Position numbers and translations under genes: made by a program. The notes below the pieces were generated by a model. That model saw only the letters and a program-made list of their open reading frames with translations, searched no databases and was not told where the DNA came from. A stretch of 64,000 bases of DNA from Woeseiaceae bacterium (GTDB lineage: Bacteria; Pseudomonadota; Gammaproteobacteria; Steroidobacterales; Woeseiaceae): NCBI GenBank assembly GCA_028277185.1, contig JANQGQ010000018.1, positions 62,001-126,000 on the forward strand, read 5' to 3'. Positions 10,002 through 17,643 of the stretch are shown here, piece by piece (the stretch's first letter is position 1; each line of letters begins with the position of its first letter).

Positions 10002-11521
10002 TGCCGCTCCCCCAGCGCGGCCGCCGCGACGAGGCGATCGGAAAACGGCTGCTTCTCAGCGCCGATTTCCTGAAACTCCTCGTGCCCCTTGCCCGCGATG
10101 AGCACGGTATCTGCGGCGCCCGCCGAACGGATCGCGTAGTGGATGGCCGCGGACCGATCCTCGACGACGACCACCTCCGCGGGGCGGGTGAACCCACCGA
10201 ACACGTCGTCGATGATGCGCCCGGGGTCCTCGCTACGCGGATTGTCGCTCGTGAGAACGACGCAGTCGGCACCTCGCTCGGCAACGGCGGCCATCAGCGG
10301 CCGCTTACCCGCATCGCGATCGCCACCGGCGCCGAAGACCACGTGCAGCCGGCCCCCGACGTGCGGCCTGAGCGCCGCGAGAACGGCCTCGAGCGCGTCG
10401 GGCGTGTGCGCGAAGTCGACGTACACGGTCGGTCCGGTTCCGCTTGCCGCGGCGACACGCTCGAGGCGGCCGGGCGGCGCCGTTACAGCCGACACCGCCG
10501 CGGCAACATCGTCGAGCGGCTTCCCCATTGCCAGCAGCGTCGCGACGACGAGTGCCGCGTTCGCGACGTTGAACGCCCCGGGCATCGGTAGCCGAACGAG
10601 GGCATCGCCCCAGGTCGACGTGAAGCGGAAGTCCGAGCCGAGGCTCGTCGGCAGAATCGACTGCACCGCAAGCCAGGGGCCGTCCTGCCGGAAGCTATCC
10701 GACAGCGTTGCGACCGTCACGGTATCCGGGCCTGCCGCCCCGGCAAGCTCCCGACCGTAGCGCGTATCGGTGCAGACGACCTGCAGCGCGGGTGAGCACT
10801 CGACGAACAGCTTCGCCTTGGCGGCAAAGTAAGCGTCCATGCTGCCGTGATAGTCGAGGTGATCGCGGCTGAGATTCGTGAACAACGCGGCCGCGAAACG
10901 AACGCCCGCGGCACGGTTCTGGTCGAGCGCGTGCGACGACACCTCGAGCGCCGCCAGAGCCGCACCTTCGTCGCGGAACCGCGCAAGCGACTTGTGTATC
11001 TCTACCGCGTCGGGCGTCGTCAGGCGGCCGCGGGAAACGCCCGAGCCGACAGAACCGGCACCGAGGACGGCCGTACCGATAGTCCCGAGATAGCCCGCCG
11101 TCTGCCCGAGCTGCCTGACGCTCTCCGCCAGGAACCACGCCACTGTCGTCTTGCCGTTGGTCCCGGTAATGCCGACAACGTCGATTGCGGCGGACGGCGA
11201 ATCGAAGAAGCGATCGGCGATGCTCCCGAGCATGGTCTTGAGACCGGGCACGGTGATGACGGGGACCCCGGCGGGCGCCGGAACGTCCGCGAGGCCGGCA
11301 GGATCGACGGCGATTGCCACGGCCCCGTTGTCCAGGGCGGCGGCCGCGTGGTCCATGCCGTGACCGCTGCCCCCGGGAACTGCCAGGAACAGGTCGCCCG
11401 GCCGAACCGCGCGGCTGTCGCTGGCCAGCCCCTCGACGCCAAGCGCCGGTAGCGGCCGGATGTCCGGGAACAGTTCGGCAAGCGGCGTTCCGGCTGTCCT
11501 TTGCACGGCCGCCCCGTTCAT
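9998..11521 (-). CDS. murE: UDP-MurNAc-L-Ala-D-Glu--meso-diaminopimelate ligase MurE
   Basis: Ligase adding the third stem residue. The 507-residue product has GVEGLASDSRAVRPGDLFLA at the N-terminus, the P-loop GTNGKTT at residues 120-126, ALEVSSHALDQNR in the central domain, and DNPR at residues 426-429. By family knowledge DNPR marks meso-diaminopimelate specificity (Lys enzymes differ), so the wall should be of the usual Gram-negative type. It is somewhat longer than E. coli MurE (495). ATGA overlaps join it to ftsI and murF. Confidence 0.96.
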   Translation of the reverse strand: MNGAAVQRTAGTPLAELFPDIRPLPALGVEGLASDSRAVRPGDLFLAVPGGSGHGMDHAAAALDNGAVAIAVDPAGLADVPAPAGVPVITVPGLKTMLGSIADRFFDSPSAAIDVVGITGTNGKTTVAWFLAESVRQLGQTAGYLGTIGTAVLGAGSVGSGVSRGRLTTPDAVEIHKSLARFRDEGAALAALEVSSHALDQNRAAGVRFAAALFTNLSRDHLDYHGSMDAYFAAKAKLFVECSPALQVVCTDTRYGRELAGAAGPDTVTVATLSDSFRQDGPWLAVQSILPTSLGSDFRFTSTWGDALVRLPMPGAFNVANAALVVATLLAMGKPLDDVAAAVSAVTAPPGRLERVAAASGTGPTVYVDFAHTPDALEAVLAALRPHVGGRLHVVFGAGGDRDAGKRPLMAAVAERGADCVVLTSDNPRSEDPGRIIDDVFGGFTRPAEVVVVEDRSAAIHYAIRSAGAADTVLIAGKGHEEFQEIGAEKQPFSDRLVAAAALGERQ

Positions 11522-13251
11522 GGATCGTTGGCCATAGCCGACAACACGCTGCCGGCGTCGCGTGCCGGCAGTGCATCCGGCGGCACTGCCAACAGCCGCA
11601 GAGCCTCAGCCATGACGTCCGCGAACACCGGTGCCGCGACGTCGCTTCCGTAGTAGAGCTCGCCGCCCGGCTCGTCGATCACGACGACGGCCGCAAGCCG
11701 GGGCGCCGACGCGGGTGCGAGGCCCGCGAAAATCGAAATGTACTTGTCTTCCGAGTAACCGCCGACAGCCGACTTCCAGGCGGTTCCGGTCTTGCCCGCA
11801 ACCCGGTAGCCCGGGACCGCCGCCTTGGTGCCGGTGCCGCCGGGCCGCACGACTTCCTCGAGCATGCGCCGGACCGCCGCCGCCGTCTCGGCATGCACGG
11901 TCGGCACCGATTCGACCGGCTGATCGATCCGGAGCAGCGAAACCGGCGGCATTCCGCCGTCGCCGCCGAGCGCCGCGTAGGCATGCGCGAGTTGCAACGG
12001 CGTTACGGACACGCCGTAACCGTAGGCAAGCGTCGCCTGATTGATCTCCCGCCAGTAGCTGTGGTGCGAAAGCGATCCCGTCGACTCGCCCGGGAAGCTG
12101 CTGCTGGTCAGCTCGCCGAGACCGAAACGCGTCATCGTCTGCCACAGGTGCTCGGGTTCCAGCTCCATGGCCAGACGCGTGACGCCGACGTTGCTCGAGC
12201 GCGCCAGGATCGTGGTCAGGCTCACCCGGCCCAGATTGCGCCGGTCCTCGATGCGTTTAGCGCCAACGGTGATGAATCCGGGCGACGTATCGATGACGCT
12301 CGACGGGCGAAAGCGTCCGCTCTCGAGCGCAGCGGCGACGACGAGCGGCTTGATGCTCGAGCCGGGCTCGAAGATATCGGTAATCGCCCGGTTGCGATAA
12401 CGGTCCGGCTTGAACTGCGCCCGATCGTTGGGGTTGTAAGCGGGCTGGTTGACCATCGCCAGCACTTCGCCGGTCGCGACGTCGAGAATGACGATGGAAC
12501 CGGACTCCGCGCTGTACTTCCGCACGGCGGCTTTCAGCATGCGGTACGCGAGGTACTGGATGCGCAGGTCGACGCTGAGCTCGAGTTGCTTCCCGTGATG
12601 CGCCGGGCGCACGCTTTCCACGTTCTCTACGGGCCGGCCCAGACGATCCTTGAGGATGCGCTTCTCGCCCGGCTCCCCGGCGAGCCAGTAGTTGTAGGCC
12701 AGCTCGATGCCCTCCTGACCGAGATCGTCGACATCGGTAAAGCCGATCAGATGCCCGGTCACCTCACCGTGCGGATAGAAGCGCCGATATTCCCGCCGGA
12801 CATTGACGCCGGGCACGCCGAGATCCAGCACGTCGCGGGTCCGCTCCGGGGAGATACCGCGCCGCACCCAGACGAACTCCTTGTCCATCGAGCGCGTGAT
12901 CCGCCGCTCGAGCGACTCGCCGTCGATATCGAGTTCCGCGGCGAGTTCGGCCAGCCGGCCGATGGCCGGCGCGATCGCCTGCGGATCCACCCAGATGCTG
13001 TCGACCGGGGTACTGATCGCGATCGGCTCGCCGTGCCGGTCGGTGATCGTCCCGCGGTGCGCGTTGATCGACTCGCTGCGCACGTGGCGGGAATCGGCCT
13101 GGCGGTTCAGGAAGTCCTTGTCGAGCACCTGTAGCTGTACGGCTCTGGCCACGAGCGACGCGGCGATTGCCGCGAACACCACGGCCACGACGGCACCGCG
13201 CCGGCCGAAACGCTTCGCGATCTGCTGTTTTGTTTCGGCGCCGCGTCGCAT
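11518..13251 (-). CDS. ftsI: Septal transpeptidase FtsI (PBP3)
   Basis: Monofunctional class B penicillin-binding protein that cross-links septal peptidoglycan with FtsW. The 577-residue protein has a short basic cytoplasmic tail, one membrane helix at about residues 19-40, and a pedestal domain with AHRGTITDRHGEPIA. The transpeptidase domain has all three catalytic motifs: SSIK at 298-301 (nucleophile Ser298), SSN at 352-354 and KTG at 487-489. The ATG overlaps the ftsL stop by one base (TGATG). The length matches E. coli FtsI (588). Confidence 0.97.
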   Translation of the reverse strand: MRRGAETKQQIAKRFGRRGAVVAVVFAAIAASLVARAVQLQVLDKDFLNRQADSRHVRSESINAHRGTITDRHGEPIAISTPVDSIWVDPQAIAPAIGRLAELAAELDIDGESLERRITRSMDKEFVWVRRGISPERTRDVLDLGVPGVNVRREYRRFYPHGEVTGHLIGFTDVDDLGQEGIELAYNYWLAGEPGEKRILKDRLGRPVENVESVRPAHHGKQLELSVDLRIQYLAYRMLKAAVRKYSAESGSIVILDVATGEVLAMVNQPAYNPNDRAQFKPDRYRNRAITDIFEPGSSIKPLVVAAALESGRFRPSSVIDTSPGFITVGAKRIEDRRNLGRVSLTTILARSSNVGVTRLAMELEPEHLWQTMTRFGLGELTSSSFPGESTGSLSHHSYWREINQATLAYGYGVSVTPLQLAHAYAALGGDGGMPPVSLLRIDQPVESVPTVHAETAAAVRRMLEEVVRPGGTGTKAAVPGYRVAGKTGTAWKSAVGGYSEDKYISIFAGLAPASAPRLAAVVVIDEPGGELYYGSDVAAPVFADVMAEALRLLAVPPDALPARDAGSVLSAMANDP

Positions 13252-13535
13252 CAGCGTTCGATCACATAGACTTCACGGGTGAGCGGCCGCGCCAGCTTGA
13301 GTTCGCTTTCGGCGACACGCTCGATACGGGCGTGCGTCGCCCAGGTGCTTTGTTCGATCTGCAGCTGGCCCCACTCGATGTTGAGTGCGTCGCGTTCGTC
13401 GCTCAGAGCCTCGAGTTCGATGAACAGCGTGCGGGCCTCGTGTTTGGTGTAGACCAGCGTGAGTGCGCTCACGACGCACACGAGGGCAAAGGCCAGAGCG
13501 AGGCCCTGCGGCCGGGCCCGGTTCGCCTGACTCAT
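13251..13535 (-). CDS. ftsL: Cell division protein FtsL
   Basis: Small bitopic divisome protein that forms a periplasmic coiled coil with FtsB. The 94-residue product has a short basic cytoplasmic tail (MSQANRARPQG), one membrane helix at about residues 12-29, then a heptad-like periplasmic region (ARTLFIELEALSDERDALN) and the conserved THARIERVAESEL segment. It sits between rsmH and ftsI as in most gammaproteobacteria. It overlaps the rsmH stop by 4 nt and ends within the ftsI start codon. FtsL is poorly conserved, so the call rests on topology, size and position. Confidence 0.93.
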   Translation of the reverse strand: MSQANRARPQGLALAFALVCVVSALTLVYTKHEARTLFIELEALSDERDALNIEWGQLQIEQSTWATHARIERVAESELKLARPLTREVYVIER

Positions 13536-14461
13536 GCCAGTCGCTCCGCGACGCGCAATCGCGCGCTCCGCGCCCGGGGGTTGGCCTCGACCTCTTGCTC
13601 CGAGGCTGCGACGGCGCGTCCGACGGGCCGGAGCGCCGGCCGGAACCCGGCCGGTACCTCGGGCATGCCGCGGTAGCGCTCGTCTTCGCGCGCGTGATCG
13701 CGGATGAAGCGTTTCACGATGCGATCCTCGAGCGAGTGAAAGCTGATCACGCAGAGCCTGCCCCCCGCGCGGAGCGCGTCGAGGCTTGCCGCCAGCGCCC
13801 GCTCGAGTTGCCCGAGCTCGTCGTTGACCGCGATGCGAAGCGCCTGGAACGTGCGCGTCGCCGGATGAATGCGGCTGCCTCGCTGCGGCGCAGCCGCGGC
13901 CACGACGTCGGCAAGCTGGCGGGTCGTCGTCAGCGGAGCGCGCCCACGGGCCGCGACGATGGCGCGCGCGATCCGCGTCGCCTGCCGCTCCTCGCCGTAT
14001 TGTTTCAGTGTCCTCGACAATTGCTTCACGTCCACGTTGTTGAGCCATTCGCTCGCCGGAATGCCGGAATCCGGGTCCATACGCATGTCGAGCGGACCGT
14101 CGTTCCGAAAGCTGAAACCGCGCTCCGCCTCATCGAGTTGCGGTGACGACACCCCCAGATCGAACAACATGCCGTCTACCCGCCCATTTACGCCGCAAGC
14201 CCCGAGTATCGCGTCGAGCTCGCCGAGTTCTCCCCGCACGAGTTCGACGCGGGAATCGTCGCTGAACTCCGGCCCGGCGCTGGCAATAGCCGACGGATCC
14301 CGGTCAATGGCCACGAGCTGCCCTTGTGGCCCGAGGCGCTCCAGAATCGCCCGGCTGTGCCCGCCGCGGCCGAAGGTGCCGTCGACGTAACAGCCCGCAT
14401 CCCGAATACAGAGCCCGTCGAGCACCGCATCCAGAAGCACCGGCACATGCGCGCCAGTCAC
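13532..14461 (-). CDS. rsmH: 16S rRNA (cytosine(1402)-N(4))-methyltransferase RsmH
   Basis: SAM-dependent methyltransferase (formerly MraW) modifying C1402 in the 16S rRNA P-site. The 309-residue product opens with HVPVLLDAVLDGL and the SAM-binding YVDGTFGRGGHSRAIL. It also has DGMLFDLGVSSPQLD, FSFRNDGPLDMRMD, and the C-terminal VISFHSLEDRIVKRF. I chose the GTG at 14461, 2 nt after the mraZ stop; it is the only start codon that places HVPVLL near the N-terminus and gives a length close to E. coli RsmH (313). RsmI, which methylates the ribose of the same nucleotide, is encoded nearby at 16778. Confidence 0.96.
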   Translation of the reverse strand: MTGAHVPVLLDAVLDGLCIRDAGCYVDGTFGRGGHSRAILERLGPQGQLVAIDRDPSAIASAGPEFSDDSRVELVRGELGELDAILGACGVNGRVDGMLFDLGVSSPQLDEAERGFSFRNDGPLDMRMDPDSGIPASEWLNNVDVKQLSRTLKQYGEERQATRIARAIVAARGRAPLTTTRQLADVVAAAAPQRGSRIHPATRTFQALRIAVNDELGQLERALAASLDALRAGGRLCVISFHSLEDRIVKRFIRDHAREDERYRGMPEVPAGFRPALRPVGRAVAASEQEVEANPRARSARLRVAERLA

Positions 14462-14463
14462 TG

Positions 14464-14943
14464 CTAGAACGCAATAGACGCGAGTTCCGCCGGCAGCTCG
14501 CCGCCGTCGTCCGCCGACAGCCAGGCGTCCCGCTTCTCGTTCCAGCTGGCCTCGTCCCACAGTTCGAACTTGTTCCCCTGACCTATGAGCATTCCCTGCT
14601 TCTCGAGACCGGCGAACTCGCGCAGCTCCCGCGATACGAGAATCCGGCCGCTGCCGTCCATCTCGACGTCGGTGGCATAACCGACCATAATCCGCACGAT
14701 ATTCCGGGCCGTCTCGTTGAGACTCGGCAGTCGAACCAGCTTCCGCTCGAGCTCTTCCCAGTCCGGCAGCGGAAACACCAGGAGGCAGTGATCCTTGTCC
14801 ACCGTCACGATCATCCGGCCGTCGCAACGGCTCAAGAGCCGCTCCCGGTGCCGGGTCGGCATGGCGAGACGCCCTTTGGCGTCCAGCGTGACTTTGGTGG
14901 CCCCACGAAACACGGCGATGAGAGCGGCCGGGCCGCAGCGCAT
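14464..14943 (-). CDS. mraZ: Transcriptional regulator MraZ
   Basis: DNA-binding repressor of the dcw operon, built from two AbrB-like half-domains. The sequence shows the repeated pattern FRGATKVTLDAKGRLAMPTRHR and later EMDGSGRILVSRELREFAG, the two conserved DxxGR..P loops of the family. Two starts are possible: the ATG at 14943 (159 residues) or a GTG at 14913, which would make the protein begin directly with (M)FRG like most MraZ proteins (149 residues). Neither has a good Shine-Dalgarno. Three putative MraZ boxes lie just upstream at 14967-14992, consistent with autoregulation. Confidence 0.95.
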   Translation of the reverse strand: MRCGPAALIAVFRGATKVTLDAKGRLAMPTRHRERLLSRCDGRMIVTVDKDHCLLVFPLPDWEELERKLVRLPSLNETARNIVRIMVGYATDVEMDGSGRILVSRELREFAGLEKQGMLIGQGNKFELWDEASWNEKRDAWLSADDGGELPAELASIAF

Positions 14944-14966
14944 CCGGATGCGCTGGCGGGCTGGCT

Positions 14967-14992
14967 ACCCCTGTCCTCCCACTATTATCCAC
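14967..14992 (-). promoter_or_regulatory. Putative MraZ operator (three direct repeats)
   Basis: Reading the minus strand, three units appear with exact 10-bp spacing: GTGGAT, GTGGGA and AGGGGT, separated by 4-nt spacers. MraZ in E. coli and Mycoplasma is known to bind tandem TGGGN boxes with 5-nt spacers between its promoter and gene, and this arrangement fits, with one imperfect box at each end. The boxes begin right at the predicted transcription start, so bound MraZ would block initiation or early elongation. Confidence 0.75.
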
Positions 14993-15000
14993 TTTTCGAC

Positions 15001-15029
15001 ACTATATGATTGGCCCTTCGGGGGGTCAA
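15001..15029 (-). promoter_or_regulatory. Predicted sigma-70 promoter of the dcw operon
   Basis: On the minus strand TTGACC (15029-15024) and TATAGT (15006-15001) are separated by exactly 17 bp, close to the TTGACA/TATAAT consensus. Transcription would start near 14994, immediately before the MraZ boxes and about 50 nt before mraZ. No comparable promoter is obvious inside the tightly overlapped cluster, so this may drive most of mraZ-ftsQ. Confidence 0.72.
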
Positions 15030-15060
15030 TACGAGTCCGCGTTTTACGTTGTTCTACAGG

Positions 15061-15145
15061 GACTTAAGCGCTTTTCTGTGGCGTGAATCGGGCAAAAAAA
15101 GGCAGTCGCTGACTCATACAAATCAGCGACTTAAAGTGCTTTTCT
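15061..15145. repeat. Imperfect direct repeat flanking a hairpin upstream of mraZ
   Basis: GACTTAAGCGCTTTTCT (15061-15077) recurs as GACTTAAAGTGCTTTTCT (15128-15145), with the predicted terminator hairpin between and overlapping the second copy. The first copy contains the palindrome AAGCGCTT. I have no function for it; it lies upstream of the dcw promoter and could be a regulator site or a duplication. Confidence 0.45.
15094..15131 (-). terminator. Rho-independent terminator downstream of rnpB
   Basis: The minus strand has a perfect 9-bp stem, AGTCGCTGA (15131-15123) with TCAGCGACT (15112-15104), a 10-nt loop, then GCC and seven T residues (15100-15094). The orientation fits termination of transcripts from rnpB before the dcw promoter. 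It lies about 150 nt beyond the mature RNase P RNA 3' end, so a precursor tail would be trimmed. Confidence 0.72.
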
Positions 15146-15282
15146 AGGTTCTATGTAAAATTGCAGTCGCGAAACGGCGACAGGGGCCGGAATCGGCCCG
15201 CTTCGGCCCGCTTACGGCCGGTTTTGCGCAGATTTCCGCAGAGCACGCGAGTTAGGCTCGCAAATTACTGAATTAAAAGGGA
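15132..15282. other. Intergenic trailer between rnpB and its terminator
   Basis: No coding sequence is visible. The stretch holds a tandem 10-bp repeat (CGGCCCGCTT at 15194-15203 and 15204-15213). It also has two short hairpins: GTCGC/GCGAC at 15166-15181 and GCGAG/CTCGC at 15247-15261. It most likely represents the transcribed 3' trailer of RNase P RNA. Confidence 0.5.
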
Positions 15283-15671
15283 AAAGCCGAAGCCGGCAAT
15301 AAGCCGGGTTCTGTCGAGGACAATCATTCATCTGGGACGGCCGTCGCCGACCGCCTCTAGCAACCTACCCGGGAGCCCGCTCGGAACCGGCGGCAGGTCC
15401 GAACCGGACCTAAGCTCCCCTATTTGGTCTTGCTCCGGGCGGGGTTTACCGTGCCGCGGACTGTTGCCAGCCGCGCGGTGCGCTCTTACCGCACCTTTTC
15501 ACCCTTACCGGAAGCACGTTGAACGCACGTCCGGCGGTATCTTTTCTGTGGCACTTTCCATGGGCTTGCGCCCTCCAGGCGTTACCTGGCGCCCTGTCCG
15601 AAGGAGCCCGGACTTTCCTCCGGAAGGTCTTTGAGCTTCCGGCGATTGTCTGGCCGACTCCGGCTTTTCCC
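15283..15671 (-). ncRNA. rnpB: RNase P RNA (type A)
   Basis: Catalytic RNA that removes 5' leaders from tRNA precursors. The minus strand shows the bacterial type A signatures in order. Near the 5' end GAGGAAAGTCCGGGCTCC is followed by CCAGGTAACGCCTGG, then GTAAGGGTGAAAAGGTGCGG and GGTAAGAGCGCACCGCGCGG. After these come AACAGTCCGCGGCACGGTAA, the loop GGAGCAAGACCAAATAGGGG, GGGTAGGTTGCTAGAGG, and the 3' AGATGAATGATTGTCC and GACAGAACCCGGCTTA. The two ends pair (AAAAGCCGGAGTCGGC with GCCGGCTTCGGCTTTT), which sets the boundaries to within a few bases. A location between mraZ and rsmI matches Pseudomonas. Confidence 0.97.
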
Positions 15672-15679
15672 GACCGGAT

Positions 15680-15685
15680 AGTATA
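15680..15685 (-). promoter_or_regulatory. Predicted -10 element of rnpB
   Basis: TATACT on the minus strand ends about 9 nt before the paired 5' end of RNase P RNA. The -35 position is GC-rich and has no good match. It lies within or beside an 8-bp hairpin, TCCGCCCG/CGGGCGGA (15691-15710), which also follows the stop codon of the upstream gene. Confidence 0.5.
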
Positions 15686-15716
15686 GCCGATCCGCCCGTG
15701 GCCGGGCGGACCGGAA

Positions 15717-16781
15717 TCAGGCGCGTTCGATGCGGATCGGCGAGCTGCCCGGCAGCGCGGACGCAAAGCCCTTGCCCATGAGCATGGCCGGCGTGAGGCT
15801 GCCGGACGGCGCCTCGGCACTCTGCAAATGCTCGATGATCGCGACCGGCGCAAGCTGCGTGACGGTATAGCCGTTGGCCGTCTCGAGCCGCGCGACGAGG
15901 CGGTCGCCGGACGCGTTCCGGACTTCGCCCCAGACCCGCGTGCTGTCGTCGGCGCGCTGGGCGTCGCTCGGTCCGCGGACGCGCCGGTCGATCTTCCCTT
16001 TCAGGTAGGCCTGTACCGGCCCGAGTTTCAAAAGCGGCCGGATCCACGCTGCACGCTTCGCGCTCTGAATGCGTTTGGGGCTTGCCGGGATGTACACGGT
16101 GATGTCGGGAATCCGCGTCGAGTGGTACGCGGTAGAGATGTCGCCCCAGGAGATGCTCATCGCGGAGCGCGGTCCGCGGCCGAAGTCGATCTCGCGCGTC
16201 AGCACGCCAGTGCGGACGAGCTGCCCGTCGCGCCGGCCGTAGGTACCGAGCGCGAGGCCTTCGACCATGGTCTTGGCCGTACCCGGACTGAGCCGCGAAC
16301 CGCCGTCGAAGGCGAGTTCCAGCGACCTGGCATCGGGCATGGCCTCCTTGAGCGACTTGGCGACGCAGTCCGTCGGCACGACGTCGAAGCCGACGCCCGG
16401 GCAGACGATGACGTCCGCCCGGGTCGCGGCATCGTTGACGGCGTGGCTGTGCGCGTGCTCGAAGACGAAGGCCTCTCCGGTGATATCGAAGTAATGCGTT
16501 CTCGCGGCAATACAGGCATCGATCATCGGCGCACTGGTGGCGGAGAACGGTCCGGCGCAGTGGACGACGGCATCGATGTCCGTCAGCGCGCTTTCGAGTC
16601 GGCCGCGGTCGGACAGCGGAAACGCCCGATGCACAAGGCCGAGTTCGGCTGCCAGCGCCTCCGTCTTCGCGGCATCGCGTCCGGCAAGCACGGGCGACAG
16701 ACCTCGTTCGCGGGCGTGCTTTGCAATCAGGCGGCCGCTGTAGCCGTAGGCGCCGTAGATCATCCAGGTCCGTACAGTCAT
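15717..16781 (-). CDS. Saccharopine dehydrogenase-like / trans-acting enoyl reductase family protein
   Basis: The 354-residue product has an N-terminal Rossmann fold beginning WMIYGAYGYSGRLIAKHA, the GxxGxxG dinucleotide site of this family. AGRDAAKTEALAAELGL forms the second beta-alpha unit, then AVVHCAGPFSATSAPMIDAC and YFDITGEAFVFEHAH follow. The family covers saccharopine dehydrogenases, enoyl reductases acting with polyketide synthases and many uncharacterised oxidoreductases. The substrate cannot be read from sequence, and I see no biosynthetic genes nearby. The start overlaps the rsmI stop by 4 nt, so the two are co-transcribed; this gene is not part of the usual rsmI-rnpB neighbourhood. 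Confidence 0.85.
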   Translation of the reverse strand: MTVRTWMIYGAYGYSGRLIAKHARERGLSPVLAGRDAAKTEALAAELGLVHRAFPLSDRGRLESALTDIDAVVHCAGPFSATSAPMIDACIAARTHYFDITGEAFVFEHAHSHAVNDAATRADVIVCPGVGFDVVPTDCVAKSLKEAMPDARSLELAFDGGSRLSPGTAKTMVEGLALGTYGRRDGQLVRTGVLTREIDFGRGPRSAMSISWGDISTAYHSTRIPDITVYIPASPKRIQSAKRAAWIRPLLKLGPVQAYLKGKIDRRVRGPSDAQRADDSTRVWGEVRNASGDRLVARLETANGYTVTQLAPVAIIEHLQSAEAPSGSLTPAMLMGKGFASALPGSSPIRIERA

Positions 16782-17626
16782 TGTTTCTCCTCGCCCGCGT
16801 CCCGATATGCCAGCACGCGCCGATACAGCGCGTTCCTGGACTCCCCGGTCAGACGCGCGACGATAGTCGCTGCCTGCTTGCCCGGCAATACCGGCGCCAG
16901 CTCCCGCAGTATTGCATCGGCCAGCCCGGGCTTAGTCTCTGCGCCCTGAGCGCCGGCGACGACCAGGACGAACTCGCCTTTGGACGGAATCCGTCCGTCC
17001 TCCAGTGCCGCCAGCAACTCTCCAAGCGACGCGTGCACGATCTGCTCGTGGAGCTTGGTCAGCTCGCGGAGCAGCGTCGCTTCGCGATCCGCGCCGAATG
17101 TAGCGACCATGTCATCCAGCGTTTTGGCGATCCGGTGAACGGACTCGAAAAACACGAGGGTATGCCGGGCGCTGCCCAGTTCGCGAAGTCGCTCGAGGCG
17201 TCGACCGCGCCTGGCCGGAAGGAAACCTTCGAACGCAAAACGGTCCGTGGCGATACCGGCCGCCGACAGCGCCGTCGTAAGCGACGAAGCGCCCGGAATC
17301 GGCACCACGTCGATAGCCGCCCGGTGCGCCGCGCGAACGAGCTTGAAGCCCGGATCGCTGACGAGCGGCGTCCCGGCATCGCTGACGAGCGCTACGTTCT
17401 CGCCCTCGGCAAGCCGTGCGATCAGGCCGTCGACCACGGCGGCTTCATTGAAGTCGTGGACTGCCGTTTGTGTGGTTTTCACCCCGATATGCGTTAGCAA
17501 TCGACCGGTACGGCGGGTATCCTCAGCGGCAACTCGATCAACGTTGCCGAGAACCTCGCGAGCCCGAGGCGTCAGGTCGTCCAGGTTGCCAATCGGCGTC
17601 GCAACGACGAACAGCGTGCCGCTCAT
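16778..17626 (-). CDS. rsmI: 16S rRNA (cytidine(1402)-2'-O)-methyltransferase RsmI
   Basis: SAM-dependent tetrapyrrole-methylase-fold enzyme adding the 2'-O-methyl group at C1402 of 16S rRNA, the same base that RsmH methylates. The 282-residue product starts LFVVATPIGNLDDLTPRA. It has AAEDTRRTGRLLTHIG, LVSDAGTPLVSDPGFKLV, and VVPIPGASSLTTALSAAGI, all characteristic of RsmI. The length equals E. coli RsmI (286). It is divergent from lpoA, with only 17 nt between the two start codons, so their promoters must overlap the neighbouring coding sequences or lie in that gap. Confidence 0.96.
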   Translation of the reverse strand: MSGTLFVVATPIGNLDDLTPRAREVLGNVDRVAAEDTRRTGRLLTHIGVKTTQTAVHDFNEAAVVDGLIARLAEGENVALVSDAGTPLVSDPGFKLVRAAHRAAIDVVPIPGASSLTTALSAAGIATDRFAFEGFLPARRGRRLERLRELGSARHTLVFFESVHRIAKTLDDMVATFGADREATLLRELTKLHEQIVHASLGELLAALEDGRIPSKGEFVLVVAGAQGAETKPGLADAILRELAPVLPGKQAATIVARLTGESRNALYRRVLAYRDAGEEKQ

Positions 17627-17643
17627 GGCGCACGGTATCCGCT

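Noticed and set aside
14985..14993. DnaA-box-like TTATCCACT upstream of mraZ
   Set aside because: One mismatch to consensus, single copy, and fully explained by the MraZ-box GTGGAT on the other strand; no other boxes or AT-rich region suggest an origin.
15194..15213. Tandem 10-bp repeat as a CRISPR or satellite
   Set aside because: Only two copies and no spacers; low-complexity GC-rich trailer is simpler.
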